Of a DNA stretch of 64,000 nt, positions 17,909-31,804 are shown one piece after another. The stretch comes from Oricola sp. (GTDB taxonomy: Bacteria; Pseudomonadota; Alphaproteobacteria; Rhizobiales; Rhizobiaceae). A program made the position numbers and the translations under genes. How positions within the stretch are numbered: the stretch's first letter is position 1; every line of letters starts with the position of its first letter. The notes beneath the pieces are model-generated. The model did no database searches and was not told the DNA's origin. It saw only the letters and a program-made list of their open reading frames with translations. Where the stretch lies: the NCBI RefSeq assembly GCF_022763245.1, contig NZ_JALEGV010000041.1, forward strand, positions 62,001-126,000, in the 5' to 3' direction.

Positions 17909-20530
17909 ATGGCGACCGAACGATACAATCCGCGCGAAGCCGAACCCAAATGGCAGAAGGCCTGGGCGGACGCAAAACTGTTTGAAGCGGACAATGATGA
18001 TCCGCGGCCCAAATATTACGTCCTGGAGATGTTCCCCTATCCGTCCGGGCGCATCCATATCGGCCACACGCGCAACTACACGATGGGCGACGTCGTCGCT
18101 CGCCACCGCCGCGCCCTGGGCTACAACGTCCTCCACCCGATGGGCTGGGACGCCTTCGGCATGCCGGCGGAAAACGCCGCGATGCAGAACAAGGTGCATC
18201 CGGGCGCCTGGACCTACGACAACATCGCCACCATGCGCGAGCAGCTCAAGCTCATGGGCCTGTCGATCGACTGGTCGCGTGAATTCGCCACTTGCGACGT
18301 CGATTATTACCACCGGCAGCAGATGCTGTTCCTCGACTTCCTCGACAAGGACCTCGTCTACCGCAAGCAGTCCAAGGTGAACTGGGACCCGGTCGACATG
18401 ACCGTGCTCGCCAATGAGCAGGTGATCGACGGCTGCGGCTGGCGATCCGGCGCGCCGGTCGAGCAGCGCGAGCTGACCCAATGGTTCTTCAAGATCACCG
18501 ACTTCTCGCAGGATCTGCTGGATTCGCTCGAGACGCTGGATGAATGGCCCGAAAAGGTCCGGGTCATGCAAAAGAACTGGATCGGCCGGTCGGAAGGCCT
18601 GCAGATCCGCTGGCAACTGGACGCGGCGACCGCGCCGGAGGGCGAGACGGAGCTGGAGGTCTATACCACCCGCCCGGACACGATCTTTGGCGCCTCCTTC
18701 ATGGCGATCGCCGCCGATCATCCATTGGCGAAAAAAGCCGCGGCGACGAATCCCGAGCTGGCCGCCTTCTGCGAGGAATGCCGGCGGGCCGGCACTTCCG
18801 TCGCCGAATTGGAAACGGCCGAGAAGAGGGGCTTCGACACGGGCATCCGCGTCGTTCATCCCTTTGACGAGAGCTGGACGCTGCCGGTCCACGTCGCCAA
18901 TTTCGTCTTGATGGATTACGGCACCGGCGCGATCTTCGGCTGCCCTTCGGGCGACCAGCGCGACCTCGACTTCGCCAACAAATACGGCCTGCCGGTCATT
19001 CCGGTGGTGATGCCGAAGGACGGCGACGCGGCGACCTTCCAGGTCACCGAAGAAGCCTATGTCGATGACGGCGTGATGATCAATTCACGCTTCCTCGACC
19101 AGATGACGCCTGAAAAGGCCTTCGAGGAAGTTGCCGACCGCCTGGAGAAGACGGACTTCGACGGCAGGCCGCAGGCCGAGCGCAAGGTGCGCTTCCGGCT
19201 TCGCGACTGGGGCATTTCCCGCCAGCGCTATTGGGGTTGCCCGATCCCGGTCATCCATTGCGAGGCCTGCGGCGTCGTGCCGGTCCCGAAGGCCGATTTG
19301 CCTGTCAAGTTGCCGGACGACATCGACTTTGAAAAGCCGGGCAATCCGCTCGATCGTCACGCGACGTGGCGCGATGTAGCCTGCCCGAGCTGTGGTGCGG
19401 CGGCGAAACGCGAAACCGACACGATGGACACCTTCGTTGATTCGTCCTGGTATTTCGCGCGATTCACCGCACCGAAGGCCGACGAGCCGACGGACCCGGC
19501 CGCCGCCAATGACTGGCTGCCGGTCGATCAATATATCGGCGGCATCGAGCATGCGATCCTGCACCTGCTCTACTCGCGCTTCTTCACCCGTGCGATGCGC
19601 GAGACCGGTCACCTCGACCTCGCCGAGCCCTTCAAGGGCCTGTTCACGCAGGGCATGGTCGTTCACGAGACCTATCGCACCGGTTCCGGCACCTCCGGAA
19701 AGTGGCATGCGCCCTCCGAAATCCGGCTTGAGGAAAGTGGCGGCACCCGGCGTGCGGTGGTGATCGACACCGGCGAGGAAGCGCAGATCGGGCATCTGGA
19801 AAAGATGTCCAAATCCAAGAAGAACACGATCGGTCCGGAAGAGATCACGCAGAGCTACGGCGCCGACACGGCGCGGTGGTTCATGCTGTCCGACTCGCCG
19901 CCCGATCGCGACGTGGAATGGAGCGACCGTGGTGCTGAAGGCGCGCACCGTTTCGTCCAGCGCATCTGGCGCGTTGTCTCGGGTGCGGCACCGTCGCTCG
20001 CCGCGGGCGATGCCGGTGCCGCGGAAGGTGATGCGCTCGCCATGCGCAAGGCCGCCCACAAGGCGTTGAAGGCGGTTGGCGAAGATTTCCAGAAGCTCGG
20101 TTTCAACCGAGCCATCGCCCGCGTGCATGAACTCGTCAACGAGATCGCTCCGGCCATCGAGAAATCGACGAACGGCTCGGACACCGACAAGGCCGCGGCC
20201 CACGAAGCGTTGTCGATCCTCGTTCAGATCTTTGCGCCGGTCATGCCGCATCTGGCGGAAGAGTGCTGGACCTGCCTCGGATATGACAGCCTGGTCGCCG
20301 AAACCCACTGGCCCGCGTTCGATCCGGCGCTGGTGGAAGAGAACTCCGTGGTGATGCCGGTGCAGATCAACGGCAAACGCCGCGGCGAGATCACCGTCGC
20401 GAAAGACGCCGACAAGGAGAGCATCGAGCGAACCGCGCTCGACGCGGACTTCGTCATTCATCACCTTGCCGGAACGGCACCGAAAAAAATCATTGTGGTT
20501 CCGCACCGGATCGTCAACATTGTCGCCTGA
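17909..20530 (+). CDS. leuS: leucyl-tRNA synthetase
   Basis: An 873-residue class I aminoacyl-tRNA synthetase that attaches leucine to tRNA-Leu. The HIGH motif is HIGH at residues 50-53 ([11 protein letters not shown]), and the KMSKS motif is KMSKSK near residue 632. The CP1 editing domain is present with [13 protein letters not shown] Cys-pair zinc-like segment (CEACGVV and [18 protein letters not shown]) is seen near 450-510. Complete and normal length. Followed 21 bases later by lptE, the usual alphaproteobacterial order. Confidence 0.97.
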   Translation: MATERYNPREAEPKWQKAWADAKLFEADNDDPRPKYYVLEMFPYPSGRIHIGHTRNYTMGDVVARHRRALGYNVLHPMGWDAFGMPAENAAMQNKVHPGAWTYDNIATMREQLKLMGLSIDWSREFATCDVDYYHRQQMLFLDFLDKDLVYRKQSKVNWDPVDMTVLANEQVIDGCGWRSGAPVEQRELTQWFFKITDFSQDLLDSLETLDEWPEKVRVMQKNWIGRSEGLQIRWQLDAATAPEGETELEVYTTRPDTIFGASFMAIAADHPLAKKAAATNPELAAFCEECRRAGTSVAELETAEKRGFDTGIRVVHPFDESWTLPVHVANFVLMDYGTGAIFGCPSGDQRDLDFANKYGLPVIPVVMPKDGDAATFQVTEEAYVDDGVMINSRFLDQMTPEKAFEEVADRLEKTDFDGRPQAERKVRFRLRDWGISRQRYWGCPIPVIHCEACGVVPVPKADLPVKLPDDIDFEKPGNPLDRHATWRDVACPSCGAAAKRETDTMDTFVDSSWYFARFTAPKADEPTDPAAANDWLPVDQYIGGIEHAILHLLYSRFFTRAMRETGHLDLAEPFKGLFTQGMVVHETYRTGSGTSGKWHAPSEIRLEESGGTRRAVVIDTGEEAQIGHLEKMSKSKKNTIGPEEITQSYGADTARWFMLSDSPPDRDVEWSDRGAEGAHRFVQRIWRVVSGAAPSLAAGDAGAAEGDALAMRKAAHKALKAVGEDFQKLGFNRAIARVHELVNEIAPAIEKSTNGSDTDKAAAHEALSILVQIFAPVMPHLAEECWTCLGYDSLVAETHWPAFDPALVEENSVVMPVQINGKRRGEITVAKDADKESIERTALDADFVIHHLAGTAPKKIIVVPHRIVNIVA

Positions 20531-20551
20531 GGCAAAGGGGAGCCTGATCCC

Positions 20552-21079
20552 ATGATTAAGCTTGGCGCGCGCATCGCCGCAGTCGCACTTACGGGCCTGG
20601 TGGCCGCCTGTACGGTTCAACCCGTCTACGTGCCGGCGACGCCGGAAGCGGGCGCCAAGGTTTCGGCGCTGCGCTCGATCTATATTGAGCCGGTTAATGA
20701 TCGCGTCAGCCAGCGCGTCCGCAACGAATTGATCTTTCTTTTCAACGGCGGATCAGCCCAGTCGGACGAGCCGGAATACGAGCTCGACCTGACCGTGTCG
20801 AAACGCAACAAGAAGGTCCTGGTGGTTCTGACCGACCTTGACGGTGAACCTACGGCCAGTACGGTCAAGATCACCGTCAACTACCGACTGACGCGCGTTT
20901 CCGACGACACGATCATCGGCAACCACCGGACGTCCGGTTCCGCTTCCTATGACCTGACCAATCAGGAATACGCCAATATCCGCGCCGAGCGGGACGCCGA
21001 AAACCGCGCCGCGCGCGATGTGGCGGAACGTCTGCGTGCCCTGATCGCGACCGATCTGAAACGCGCCGGAGCGCTTTAG
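20552..21079 (+). CDS. lptE: LPS assembly lipoprotein LptE
   Basis: A 175-residue outer-membrane lipoprotein. The signal ends in the lipobox LVAAC with the lipidated Cys20. The rest is the LptE-like domain (IYIEPVNDRVSQRVRNELIF... then TVNYRLTRVSDD), of normal length. LptE plugs the LptD barrel that inserts lipopolysaccharide in the outer membrane. Assignment also rests on position between leuS and holA, the standard order. Ribosome site AGGGGAGCC lies upstream. Confidence 0.85.
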   Translation: MIKLGARIAAVALTGLVAACTVQPVYVPATPEAGAKVSALRSIYIEPVNDRVSQRVRNELIFLFNGGSAQSDEPEYELDLTVSKRNKKVLVVLTDLDGEPTASTVKITVNYRLTRVSDDTIIGNHRTSGSASYDLTNQEYANIRAERDAENRAARDVAERLRALIATDLKRAGAL

Positions 21080-21089
21080 GGCCGAAACC

Positions 21090-22127
21090 GTGGCCGAATT
21101 GAAAGCCGGCGAAGTTGATCGGTTCCTGAGACGTCCGGACGCCGGCAAGGCGCTCTATCTCGTCTACGGGCCGGATCGCGGTCTCGTCTCCGAACGCGCC
21201 GAGATCCTGGCGAAATCGACCGGCGTCGATCTCGCCGACAGCTTCTCCACCGTCAAGCTCGACGCGAACGAACTCGCCTCCGATCCCGTCCGGTTGATCG
21301 ATGAGGCCTATACGGTGGCCATGTTCGGTGGGGATCGGCTGATCTGGATCCGCAATGCGGGCAACCAGAAGGACGTCCTTGCCAATATCGAGGCAATCCT
21401 CAAGGATCCGCCCGACGCGGTAAAGCTGATCGTCGAGGCCGGGGATCTGAAAAAGGGCGCCGGGCTGCGTGGCAGCGTCGAGAAATCGGCCAACGGCATC
21501 ACCCTGCCTTGCTATGCCGACAATGCGGCTGCCCTGAGTTCGCTCATCGACGCGACATTCGGCGAGACGGGCCAACGCCTGTCGCTCGACGCAAGGCGCT
21601 ATATCCAGGACCACATAGGCGGGGACCGGCGCGCCTCGCGGGGTGAACTCGAAAAACTCGCACTCTACGCCCATGGCGAAGACGAGATCACGCTTGAAAT
21701 GGCAAAACAATCCATCGGGGACGCCTCCGCGGTGTCATTCGATGCGGTGGTGGACTCGGTCATCACGGGGCGATTGGCCGATTTCGACGAAGCGATGCAG
21801 AGCTTTCTGGCCGCCGGCTCCAATCCCCAGCCGCTTCTCGCCGCCGCGATACGCCAGTTCCAGCAACTCGATCTGTTGCGCGCGGAGATGGACAAGAGCG
21901 GCCGGCCGGCCTCGGCCGTCATCGGCGCGGCCAAGCCACCCGTGTTCTTCGCGCGCCGCAAGACGGTGGAAACAGCGCTCAGCCGTTGGACTGCGGTTGG
22001 TATCCGGCACGCGCTTCGCCGTTTGCAGGATTGCGTGCTCGAAAGCCGCATGAACGCGGCGCTCACCACACCGGTGGCCCGTACGGCGCTGCTAGCGATT
22101 ACGATTCAGAGCGCTCGACGTCGTTAG
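21090..22127 (+). CDS. holA: DNA polymerase III delta subunit
   Basis: A 345-residue clamp-loader subunit that opens the beta clamp. The N-terminal GPDRGLVSERAEIL and MFGGDRLIWIRN segments and the helical C-terminal collar domain (FARRKTVETALSRW) fit the HolA family. The start is GTG 21090, 10 bases after the lptE stop, so it is in the leuS-lptE-holA operon. Convergent with parB. Confidence 0.9.
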   Translation: MAELKAGEVDRFLRRPDAGKALYLVYGPDRGLVSERAEILAKSTGVDLADSFSTVKLDANELASDPVRLIDEAYTVAMFGGDRLIWIRNAGNQKDVLANIEAILKDPPDAVKLIVEAGDLKKGAGLRGSVEKSANGITLPCYADNAAALSSLIDATFGETGQRLSLDARRYIQDHIGGDRRASRGELEKLALYAHGEDEITLEMAKQSIGDASAVSFDAVVDSVITGRLADFDEAMQSFLAAGSNPQPLLAAAIRQFQQLDLLRAEMDKSGRPASAVIGAAKPPVFFARRKTVETALSRWTAVGIRHALRRLQDCVLESRMNAALTTPVARTALLAITIQSARRR

Positions 22128-22148
22128 TCGGCAAAATACGAGTAGCTT

Positions 22149-23033
22149 TTATGCGCCTTGAAGGCGGTGGCACAGCGAATCGAGCTGTTCCAGCGTCTTG
22201 TAGCGCACCTTGACCTCGCCGCCGTCTCCACGGTGGCTGATTTCGACGCGCAAGCCGAGCTGGTCGGTCAGGAGCTTTTCCAACGCCAGCGTGTCCGTGT
22301 CTTTTTCTTCACTGGACGATCCGCGTTTGCCGCTTGATTTACTCGGTGCATCACCGGCTTGCGCCAAATGTTCCGCCTGGCGAACGGACAGGCCATCCTC
22401 GATGATCTTACGCGCCAGCGCCTCGGGATCTGCCGCCGTGATGAGCGTGCGGGCATGCCCGGCGGATAGGTCCCCGTTCTGAACGTGGTCTCGCACGGAA
22501 TTCGGCAGCTTCAGCAAGCGCAGCGTGTTCGCAACATGACTGCGGCTCTTGCCGATCACGTCACCGAGATCGGCCTGCGTGTAATTGTATTCGTCGATAA
22601 GCCGTTGATATCCCGCTGCTTCTTCGATCGCGTTGAGATCGGCGCGCTGCACGTTCTCGATGATCGCGAGCTCCAGAGCGACACGGTCATCAACATCGCG
22701 GATGATAACCGGTATCTCGGCAAGCCCCGCCCGCTGGGCAGCCCGCCAGCGGCGTTCGCCGGCAACGATCTCATACATGCCGGTATGCCCGGCCTGCGGC
22801 CGGACCATCACCGGCTGAAGGATGCCGTGCTCTCGAACCGAGGCGGCAAGATCGTTCAGTTCATCCTCAACGAACTCGCGACGCGGATTGTTCGGATTGC
22901 GGATGACGAATTCGATCGGCAAGTGGCGATCCGCGGAATGCGGACGTGCGGCCTGCTCTGCCGGCTGATCCATTTCGCCGATCAGGGCCGCAAGGCCGCG
23001 TCCAAGTCGTTTGCGGGAACCGTCGTCTGCCAT
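22149..23033 (-). CDS. parB: chromosome partitioning protein ParB
   Basis: A 294-residue CTP-dependent DNA clamp that loads at parS. The N-terminal Box I begins with KRLGRGLAALI (8-18). The CTP-binding arginine motif GERRWRA is at 92-98, ENVQRADL at about 129-136, a helix-turn-helix (TQADLGDVIGKSRSHVANTLR) at about 152-172, and the C-terminal dimerisation domain is after a polar linker (230-250). It sits 28 bases downstream of parA. Three parS sites are in this window. Confidence 0.95.
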   Translation of the reverse strand: MADDGSRKRLGRGLAALIGEMDQPAEQAARPHSADRHLPIEFVIRNPNNPRREFVEDELNDLAASVREHGILQPVMVRPQAGHTGMYEIVAGERRWRAAQRAGLAEIPVIIRDVDDRVALELAIIENVQRADLNAIEEAAGYQRLIDEYNYTQADLGDVIGKSRSHVANTLRLLKLPNSVRDHVQNGDLSAGHARTLITAADPEALARKIIEDGLSVRQAEHLAQAGDAPSKSSGKRGSSSEEKDTDTLALEKLLTDQLGLRVEISHRGDGGEVKVRYKTLEQLDSLCHRLQGA

Positions 23034-23061
23034 GGTCTTCCGTTCTTCGTCCTGCGAGTGC

Positions 23062-23850
23062 CTAGGCCGCTGCCAGCTGACGCTCGCGCCGGATCACTTC
23101 CGAGGCAAGCTGCAAATAGGCCTGGCTGCCCGCGCAGTTCAGATCGTAGAGGATCGCCGGCTTGCCGTGCGACGGCGCTTCCGAAACCCGAACATTGCGC
23201 GGGATGATCGTGTCATAGACCTTGTCGCCAAGATGCGACCGGACATCGTCAACCACCTGAAGCGCAAGATTGTTGCGCTTGTCATACATCGTCAGGACGA
23301 TTCCCTGGATTTCCAGCGTCGGATTGATCGACCGACGAACCTGGTCGACCGTCTTGAGAAGCTGGCTCAGACCCTCGAGAGCGAAGAATTCGCATTGCAG
23401 CGGCACGAGAATCGAATGCGCCGCGGCCATCGCGTTCAAAGTCAGCAGGTTCAGGGACGGAGGGCAGTCGATCAGCACGTAGGAAAAGCGCGACGTGATC
23501 CGGCCAAGGGCATTGCGCAGCCGGAAAACCCGATCCTGCGCGCCGGCGATCTCCATTTCCACGCCGAGCACATCCATGGTGGACGGAACGATCGAAAGGT
23601 TCGGCACGGCGGTCGGGATCGCAGCGTCGATCACGTCGGCATCGCCGAGCAACACGTCATAGGACGAGATCTCGCGATCCTCGCGGTCGATGCCGAGCCC
23701 GGTCGAGGCATTGCCCTGAGGGTCGAGATCGACGATCAGAACGCGCTCACCAATGGCCGCCAGCGCGGTCGCCAGATTGATCGCCGTCGTCGTCTTGCCG
23801 ACGCCACCCTTCTGATTCGCTATCGTGATCACGCGGCAATTGTCCGCCAT
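23062..23850 (-). CDS. parA: chromosome partitioning ATPase ParA
   Basis: A 262-residue Walker-type ATPase that segregates ParB-parS complexes on the nucleoid. The deviant Walker A motif KGGVGKTT is at 14-21, [10 protein letters not shown] at about 42-51 and [10 protein letters not shown] further on. Length and motifs are those of chromosomal ParA (Soj). In the operon mnmE-mnmG-rsmG-parA-parB, with 27 bases between rsmG and parA. Confidence 0.96.
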   Translation of the reverse strand: MADNCRVITIANQKGGVGKTTTAINLATALAAIGERVLIVDLDPQGNASTGLGIDREDREISSYDVLLGDADVIDAAIPTAVPNLSIVPSTMDVLGVEMEIAGAQDRVFRLRNALGRITSRFSYVLIDCPPSLNLLTLNAMAAAHSILVPLQCEFFALEGLSQLLKTVDQVRRSINPTLEIQGIVLTMYDKRNNLALQVVDDVRSHLGDKVYDTIIPRNVRVSEAPSHGKPAILYDLNCAGSQAYLQLASEVIRRERQLAAA

Positions 23851-23877
23851 GCCAATGCCCTCGAAATCGGAAACCGG

Positions 23878-24519
23878 TCACGCCGAACGCGGTCGCAGAT
23901 TGGATATCTCCAGAATAACGGAGTCTGCATCGATCCGGCTCTCATGTCTTACCAGATCGAAATCCCATCGCGCACGGCTTTCTTCGATCTCCGCCGAATA
24001 TCCACGGCCTTTGTGAAACAGCGCACGCGTTTCGGCTTGCAGCCATACGGCCGTCATGTCGAGCAATGCGGGGAGGGCGGCCAGGGCCCGCGCAGTCACG
24101 ATTTCAGGCGCGGCGGATCGTCCGACAACGTCCCCGATCCGGGCCGGATGAATCAGTACCGAGGGAGCACATTGCGCCTTCACGGCCTGCAGAAACGCGG
24201 TCTTCTTGCGGTTGCTCTCCACCAGTTCCACGCGGGCTTCCGGCCGGTCCTGCAACAAAATGGCGATCACCATTCCCGGAAATCCGCCGCCGGAACCCAG
24301 GTCCACCCAATGACATGCCTGGGGAGCGAGATCGAGGATTTGCGCACTGTCGGCCACATGCCGGCGCCAGAAGTCGTTCTGGGTTGAAGGCGCTGTCAGG
24401 TTGATCCTCGGCGACCACTTCTCGTAGAGCGCAGCATAGTCTTCCAGCCGGCGGAGTGTTTCACGTGAAACATCAGCCAACAAATCCGACGGAATTTCGG
24501 AATCGAATCGATTCCTCAT
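23878..24519 (-). CDS. rsmG: 16S rRNA (guanine527-N7)-methyltransferase
   Basis: A 213-residue SAM-dependent methyltransferase (formerly GidB) that modifies G527 of 16S rRNA. The SAM-binding motif [10 protein letters not shown] is at 73-82; the N-terminal [12 protein letters not shown] is also typical. Its start overlaps the mnmG stop by 4 bases (ATGA), indicating coupling. A perfect parS site is embedded in its 5' coding region at 24457-24472, covering the codons for VSRET. Confidence 0.93.
   Translation of the reverse strand: MRNRFDSEIPSDLLADVSRETLRRLEDYAALYEKWSPRINLTAPSTQNDFWRRHVADSAQILDLAPQACHWVDLGSGGGFPGMVIAILLQDRPEARVELVESNRKKTAFLQAVKAQCAPSVLIHPARIGDVVGRSAAPEIVTARALAALPALLDMTAVWLQAETRALFHKGRGYSAEIEESRARWDFDLVRHESRIDADSVILEISNLRPRSA
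24457..24472. other. parS: parS site 1 (inside rsmG)
   Basis: TGTTTCACGTGAAACA, a perfect 16-bp match to the parS consensus bound by ParB. It is within the rsmG coding sequence and about 8.4-8.8 kb from the origin-like region. Confidence 0.92.
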
Positions 24520-26393
24520 GCCACGCGATCCGACCGTCGCCGCCTTTGCTGTACATGCGCGACGATCAAACTCAACGCCGCCGGCGTGATGCCCTCGATA
24601 CGAGCAGCGACCGCAAGCGTTTCCGGCTTTCGACTGACCAGCTTCTGCTTAAGCTCATTGGAAAGCCCAGCAATCCGTTCATAGTCGAGATCTTCCGGGA
24701 TCGAGGTTTGCTCTTCCTTCTGCACCGAGGCGATGTCAGAGGCCTGCCGCTTCAGATAAACGGCATACTGCGCTTCGATTTCGAGGCGCTCGAGAAGATT
24801 CGGGCAGAACGCACCGAGACTAGGCCAAATACGCAACACATCAGCCATCGCGATGTTCGGATAGGACAGCAGGTCATACGCCGACCGCCGCACACCATCC
24901 TTGTTGATTTCGAGTCCGAATCGATTGGCCTCCTGCGGAGAGATCGCATCACTCTGAGCAAGACCTCGCAACGCCGCCAATTGTTGCGTCATCGAATCAA
25001 ACGCACCACGTCTTCTCGCAGTGGCCAAGCCGACATCTATCGCGAGCGGCGTCAGCCGCAAATCGGCATTATCGACACGCAAGGAAAGCCGATACTCAGC
25101 GCGCGACGTAAACATGCGATATGGTTCAGAGACCCCGCGCGAGACAAGATCGTCGATCATGACGCCGATATAGGACTCCGTGCGACTGAACGTGACCGCC
25201 GGCAAGCCGCCCGCCAATCTCGCGGCATTCAATCCCGCGACCAGCCCCTGTGCGGCGGCTTCTTCATATCCAGTCGTTCCGTTGATCTGCCCCGCGAGAA
25301 AGAATCCGCTCACGCCACGAAGCTGCAGGCTGACATCCAGTGCCCGTGGATCCACATGATCATACTCGATCGCGTAGCCCGGCTGCAGCATCACGGCGCT
25401 TTCGAGCCCGGGAATCGTCTTCAACAATGCGCGTTGCACGTCCTCCGGCAGCGATGTCGAAATTCCGTTCGGATACACCGTATGATCGTCCAGACCCTCG
25501 GGTTCCAAAAAGATCTGATGCCCGTCGCGCTCGCCAAACTTGACGATCTTGTCTTCGATGGAGGGGCAGTAGCGCGGGCCGACACCCTTGATGTTGCCGG
25601 AATACATGGCACTCCGGCCCAGATTGTCCTCGATGATGCGATGCGTCTCGGACGTGGTACGCGTCACGCCGCATTCGATCTGAGGATTGGTGATTGATTC
25701 CGTCAGTGTCGAGAAAGGAACGGGATCGTCGTCCGCCGCCTGCATGACGAGATTGTCCCATCCAATCGTCCGACCGTCGAGACGGGGAGGCGTTCCGGTC
25801 TTCAGGCGACCGAGTGGAACGCCAAGGCGCTGCAGCGTGCCCGACAAGCCGACGCTGGGCTTCTCACCCATCCGGCCGGCGGGAATCGTCTTCTCTCCGA
25901 TATGAATCAATCCGCGCAAGAACGTGCCGGTCGTCAGAACGAGCGCACGGCAGCACAGCTCGCTTCCATCGGCCAACAGGACGCCCGCCACCTGGGTGTC
26001 ATCTGCCAGCGCCAGATCAACTGCCTCCCCTTCGACCACCGAAAGGTTCTCAATCGCCGAGATTTCGGCCTGCATCGCCTCTCGGTAAAGCTTCCTATCG
26101 GCTTGGGTGCGAGGACCCCGCACTGCGGGCCCCTTTCGGCGATTCAACATCCGGAACTGAATTCCGGCTGCATCCGCGACCCGGCCCATCAATCCGTCGA
26201 GTGCATCAACCTCGCGCACAAGGTGGCCCTTGCCGAGCCCGCCAATGGCCGGATTGCAAGACATTGTGCCGATGGTGGCAAAGGAATGCGTGAGCAAGGC
26301 TGTACGCGCACCGATCGCTGCGGCTGCACGGGCAGCCTCGCAGCCGGCGTGGCCTCCGCCGATCACTATGACGTCAAAGTCGCGTTTCATCAT
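24516..26393 (-). CDS. mnmG: tRNA uridine-5-carboxymethylaminomethyl modification enzyme, FAD subunit
   Basis: A 625-residue FAD-dependent partner of MnmE that modifies U34 of several tRNAs. The dinucleotide motif [12 protein letters not shown] is at about residues 8-19; [16 protein letters not shown], and the two family cysteine regions (SCNPAIGG and IECGVTRTT) are present. ATG 26393 is followed directly by ATG 26390; both fit. In-frame codons continue upstream to 26516 across a parS site, and no better ribosome site is seen there. Transcribed in the same direction as mnmE, rsmG, parA and parB. Confidence 0.95.
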   Translation of the reverse strand: MMKRDFDVIVIGGGHAGCEAARAAAAIGARTALLTHSFATIGTMSCNPAIGGLGKGHLVREVDALDGLMGRVADAAGIQFRMLNRRKGPAVRGPRTQADRKLYREAMQAEISAIENLSVVEGEAVDLALADDTQVAGVLLADGSELCCRALVLTTGTFLRGLIHIGEKTIPAGRMGEKPSVGLSGTLQRLGVPLGRLKTGTPPRLDGRTIGWDNLVMQAADDDPVPFSTLTESITNPQIECGVTRTTSETHRIIEDNLGRSAMYSGNIKGVGPRYCPSIEDKIVKFGERDGHQIFLEPEGLDDHTVYPNGISTSLPEDVQRALLKTIPGLESAVMLQPGYAIEYDHVDPRALDVSLQLRGVSGFFLAGQINGTTGYEEAAAQGLVAGLNAARLAGGLPAVTFSRTESYIGVMIDDLVSRGVSEPYRMFTSRAEYRLSLRVDNADLRLTPLAIDVGLATARRRGAFDSMTQQLAALRGLAQSDAISPQEANRFGLEINKDGVRRSAYDLLSYPNIAMADVLRIWPSLGAFCPNLLERLEIEAQYAVYLKRQASDIASVQKEEQTSIPEDLDYERIAGLSNELKQKLVSRKPETLAVAARIEGITPAALSLIVAHVQQRRRRSDRVA

Positions 26394-26453
26394 GTGGTCC
26401 GTTATGAGAGGTCTTGGCATGGCGCAGGAAGTCGGGGAGGTCAAGAGCGCCTG

Positions 26454-26469
26454 TGTTTCACGTGAAACA
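26454..26469. other. parS: parS site 2 (between mnmG and mnmE)
   Basis: TGTTTCACGTGAAACA, perfect 16-bp consensus, in the 107-bp gap upstream of mnmG. Any transcript from mnmE into mnmG crosses it. Confidence 0.93.
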
Positions 26470-26500
26470 TCGTGCAGTGCCGGCCCTGTCCATCGGCGAC

Positions 26501-27805
26501 TCACTTCCCGATGCAAAACTCCGAGAAGATCACACCCAGGATATCCTCGACCGTGTGCTGCCCGGTAATGCTTCCGAGGTTGAAACCCGCCGCACGCAGA
26601 TGCTCTGCACGCAACTCCAACGGAGCATCAAAGCCATCGAGACTCAGTTCGATCTCGCGGACCGCGCGCCTGAGTTGATCGAGGTGTCGTTGCCGTGTCG
26701 GAAGAGAAGCCAAATCCCGACCGATTGTTTCATCCAAATGTTTCAGAAGCGAATCGAATAGCGATTCCAAACCGCCTTCGGCCTTCGAGGATACTGTCAC
26801 CAAGCCCGCCGTACTGTTTCGCTCACGCAAGTCAGCCTTGCTCAAGATCTGCCAGACCGGAACACCACTCGGCACCGAAAGATCGTCCCACGACCCGGTG
26901 TCCGAAAGATGAAGCACCAGATCAGCATCGCCCGCACGAACGAGCGCGCGCCGCACACCCTCTGCCTCGATCGCGTTCTCAGTTTCGCGTATCCCCGCAG
27001 TGTCAGCCACCAGGACCAGTCGCCCGCCGATGACAAGCCGCGTCTCGACAATATCACGCGTCGTACCCGGCTCGTCTGAAACGATGGCAACCTCACTGCC
27101 CGCGAGCGCGTTCATCAGGCTCGACTTTCCGGCATTCGGCGCTCCGACGATCACGATGCGAAACCCTTCACGCACCGCGTTTGCACGGCCCGCACCAGCA
27201 ATATGCTCCTCCATCGCGCTCAGAAGATCGCGCATATCCGCCCAAACCTGATCGGCCACCGAACCCGGAACATCTTCCTCGTCGGAAAAATCGATCTCGG
27301 CTTCGATCATCGCCCGCGCATGCAGCAACCTCTGCTGCCAGCCGTCATAGATTGCCTTCAATGCCCCGGAGGCCTGCGAAAGCGCCAGGACCCGCTGGGC
27401 CTCGGTCTCCGCTGCAATCAGGTCGGCAAGCCCTTCAGCCTCAGTCAGATCGAGCTTGCCGTTGACGAACGCCCGCCGCGAAAATTCCCCAGCTTCCGCC
27501 ATGCGCAGACCCGGAAAGCCCGCCAGTTCATCCAGCATCCGGTCCACCACCGCACGCCCGCCATGCAGGTGGAACTCCGCACTCGCCTCACCGGTAAAAC
27601 TCGCGGATCCTGGAAACCAAAACACGAGCCCACGATCGATCGCGGAACCATTCCGGCTTCGAATCGAACAAAGCGTCGCTTGCCTCGGGTTCGGTAACCG
27701 TCCAGCAGTCGCTTCCACGACATGCCCTGCGTCGGGCCCCGATACGCGGATCACCGCGACACCGGAAGGAAGCGCCCCACTCGACAGAGCGTATATCGTG
27801 TCCAT
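26501..27805 (-). CDS. mnmE: tRNA modification GTPase MnmE
   Basis: A 434-residue GTPase that works with MnmG on tRNA wobble uridine. The GTPase domain is inserted in the helical domain: P-loop GAPNAGKSS at 221-229, TTRD at 248-251 and DTAG at 268-271. The C-terminal FCIGK (430-434) carries the conserved catalytic-site cysteine. Complete. Divergent from the YyaL-like gene across 34 bases. Confidence 0.96.
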   Translation of the reverse strand: MDTIYALSSGALPSGVAVIRVSGPDAGHVVEATAGRLPNPRQATLCSIRSRNGSAIDRGLVFWFPGSASFTGEASAEFHLHGGRAVVDRMLDELAGFPGLRMAEAGEFSRRAFVNGKLDLTEAEGLADLIAAETEAQRVLALSQASGALKAIYDGWQQRLLHARAMIEAEIDFSDEEDVPGSVADQVWADMRDLLSAMEEHIAGAGRANAVREGFRIVIVGAPNAGKSSLMNALAGSEVAIVSDEPGTTRDIVETRLVIGGRLVLVADTAGIRETENAIEAEGVRRALVRAGDADLVLHLSDTGSWDDLSVPSGVPVWQILSKADLRERNSTAGLVTVSSKAEGGLESLFDSLLKHLDETIGRDLASLPTRQRHLDQLRRAVREIELSLDGFDAPLELRAEHLRAAGFNLGSITGQHTVEDILGVIFSEFCIGK

Positions 27806-27839
27806 ATCGTTTCCTGTCCGAATCGACGGAGAATGACGC

Positions 27840-29846
<2,007 letters not shown>

Positions 29847-29865
29847 ATCCGGCTAACGAACCGGA

Positions 29866-31131
29866 TCAGGCGTTCATCGAATCGAAGAACTCGGCGTTGT
29901 TCTTGGTCTGCTTCAGCTTGTCGATCAGGAACTCGATCGCATCGGTGGTGCCCATCGGTGCCAGGATACGACGCAGAACGAAGATCTTCTGAAGATCCGA
30001 ACGCGGGATGAGGAGGTCTTCCTTTCGCGTACCGGACTTGAGCACGTCGATTGCGGGGAAGGTCCGCTTGTCGGCCACCTTGCGGTCGAGCACGATTTCG
30101 GAGTTACCCGTTCCCTTGAATTCCTCGAAGATGACTTCGTCCATGCGGCTGCCCGTGTCGATCAGCGCGGTGGCGATGATCGTGAGCGAACCGCCTTCCT
30201 CGATGTTGCGCGCCGCGCCGAAGAAGCGCTTCGGTCGCTGCAGGGCGTTGGCGTCGACACCACCGGTCAGGACCTTGCCCGACGACGGCACGACCGTGTT
30301 GTAGGCGCGGCCGAGGCGGGTGATGGAATCGAGCAGGATGACGACATCCCGCCCATGTTCGACCAGGCGCTTCGCCTTTTCGATCACCATTTCGGCGACC
30401 TGCACGTGACGCGAGGCCGGCTCGTCGAAGGTGGAGGAGACAACCTCGCCCTTCACCGAACGCTGCATGTCGGTCACTTCTTCCGGACGTTCGTCGATCA
30501 GGAGAACGATCAGGTAGCATTCCGGATGGTTGGCCGTGATGGAATGGGCGATGTTCTGCAGGAGAACCGTCTTACCCGTGCGCGGCGGCGCGACGATCAG
30601 GCCGCGCTGGCCCTTGCCGAGCGGCGCCACGAGATCAATCACGCGCGCCGAATTGTCCTTGGTCGGAGGACCGTCGATTTCCATCCGGAAGCGTTCGTCC
30701 GGGTAGAGCGGCGTCAGATTGTCGAAATGGCTCTTGTGGCGGATCTTCTCGGGGTCTTCGAAATTGATAGTGTTGACCTTGAGAAGTGCGAAATACCGCT
30801 CGCCTTCCTTCGGGCCCCGGATCGGACCCTGCACCGTATCGCCGGTCTTCAGCGAGAACCGGCGGATCTGCGACGGCGAAATGTAGATGTCGTCCGGGCC
30901 CGGCAGGTAGTTGGCGCTGGCCGAACGCAGGAACCCGAAACCGTCCTGCAAGATCTCGACGACACCGTCGCCGATGATTTCGACATCATCGGCCGCCAGC
31001 TTCTTGAGGATCGCAAACATCAATTCCTGTTTGCGCATCACGCTGGCGTTTTCGACCTCCAAGCTTTCCGCGAACTCGACGAGCTCCGTAGCGGATTTGT
31101 TCTGAAGGTCCTGTAGCTTCATTTGCTGCAT
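29866..31131 (-). CDS. rho: transcription termination factor Rho
   Basis: A 421-residue hexameric RNA helicase. The N-terminal RNA-binding part has [17 protein letters not shown] and [19 protein letters not shown]; the Walker A motif PPRTGKT is at 182-188, followed by [13 protein letters not shown] and the Q-loop region [15 protein letters not shown]. The start at 31131 ([10 protein letters not shown]) matches the usual rhizobial beginning; the frame is open to 31209 but that extension has no Rho features. Upstream of it, in the same direction, are hemJ and hemE. Confidence 0.96.
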   Translation of the reverse strand: MQQMKLQDLQNKSATELVEFAESLEVENASVMRKQELMFAILKKLAADDVEIIGDGVVEILQDGFGFLRSASANYLPGPDDIYISPSQIRRFSLKTGDTVQGPIRGPKEGERYFALLKVNTINFEDPEKIRHKSHFDNLTPLYPDERFRMEIDGPPTKDNSARVIDLVAPLGKGQRGLIVAPPRTGKTVLLQNIAHSITANHPECYLIVLLIDERPEEVTDMQRSVKGEVVSSTFDEPASRHVQVAEMVIEKAKRLVEHGRDVVILLDSITRLGRAYNTVVPSSGKVLTGGVDANALQRPKRFFGAARNIEEGGSLTIIATALIDTGSRMDEVIFEEFKGTGNSEIVLDRKVADKRTFPAIDVLKSGTRKEDLLIPRSDLQKIFVLRRILAPMGTTDAIEFLIDKLKQTKNNAEFFDSMNA

Positions 31132-31267
31132 GGAAACACGCTTGTAATTTGTCTGAAAGGGAGAAAAGCCCGGGAAGAGGGGAGAAGAGCTCCGGGCCAA
31201 GTTGGGCAATCACATAAGCCCTTACGCGGCTTACTTCAAGTCACAATCATCGACTGCGGCAATCGGC

Positions 31268-31804
31268 TCAGCCGAAGGGCTTGACGATGACCATTATCAC
31301 CACCGCGATCATCAATAGTGTCGGCACTTCATTGATCATTCGCCAGTGCCGCGCGGTCTTGTCGTTCCTGTCTTCCGCATAGAGACGAACGGCCCGGGCG
31401 AAATAGCCATGCACGGCGGACAGGCCCAACACGGCAGCCAGTTTCACGTGAAACCACCCGCTGGTGAAAAAGCCGCCCGACCAGGCGAGCCAAAGCCCCA
31501 GCGCCCAGGCGATCGTCATCGCGGGGTTCATGATCACACGCAGAAGCCGGCGCTCCATCACCTTGAACGTCTCGCTCGTCTGCGTCCCCGGCTCCGCGTC
31601 GCTGTGATAGACAAAAAGCCGCGGCAGATAGAGCATGCCGGCCATCCAGGCTATGATCGCGATGACATGCACCGCCTTGATCCAGAGATAGAGATCGCTC
31701 GGATCGAGCCAGAAGATGAGCGCGACCAGCACGAGCAGGACGATGATGGCAATCACGGCCCGACGCGCCGCCTTGCGCCCGCTCTGCGCCGAGGTCTCGC
31801 TCAT
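31268..31804 (-). CDS. hemJ: protoporphyrinogen oxidase HemJ
   Basis: A 178-residue inner-membrane protein with about four helices. It converts protoporphyrinogen IX to protoporphyrin IX. The motif [23 protein letters not shown] with His46, and H67 after it, is the signature of HemJ, whose conserved histidine binds haem. It overlaps hemE by 4 bases (ATGA). A parS-like site lies in its coding sequence. The first 15 residues are polar and cytoplasmic. Confidence 0.92.
   Translation of the reverse strand: MSETSAQSGRKAARRAVIAIIVLLVLVALIFWLDPSDLYLWIKAVHVIAIIAWMAGMLYLPRLFVYHSDAEPGTQTSETFKVMERRLLRVIMNPAMTIAWALGLWLAWSGGFFTSGWFHVKLAAVLGLSAVHGYFARAVRLYAEDRNDKTARHWRMINEVPTLLMIAVVIMVIVKPFG
31440..31455. 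other. parS: parS site 3, two outer bases altered (inside hemJ)
   Basis: AGTTTCACGTGAAACC: the 14-bp core GTTTCACGTGAAAC is perfect and only the outermost base on each side differs from consensus. It is about 1.4 kb from the origin-like region. Confidence 0.8.
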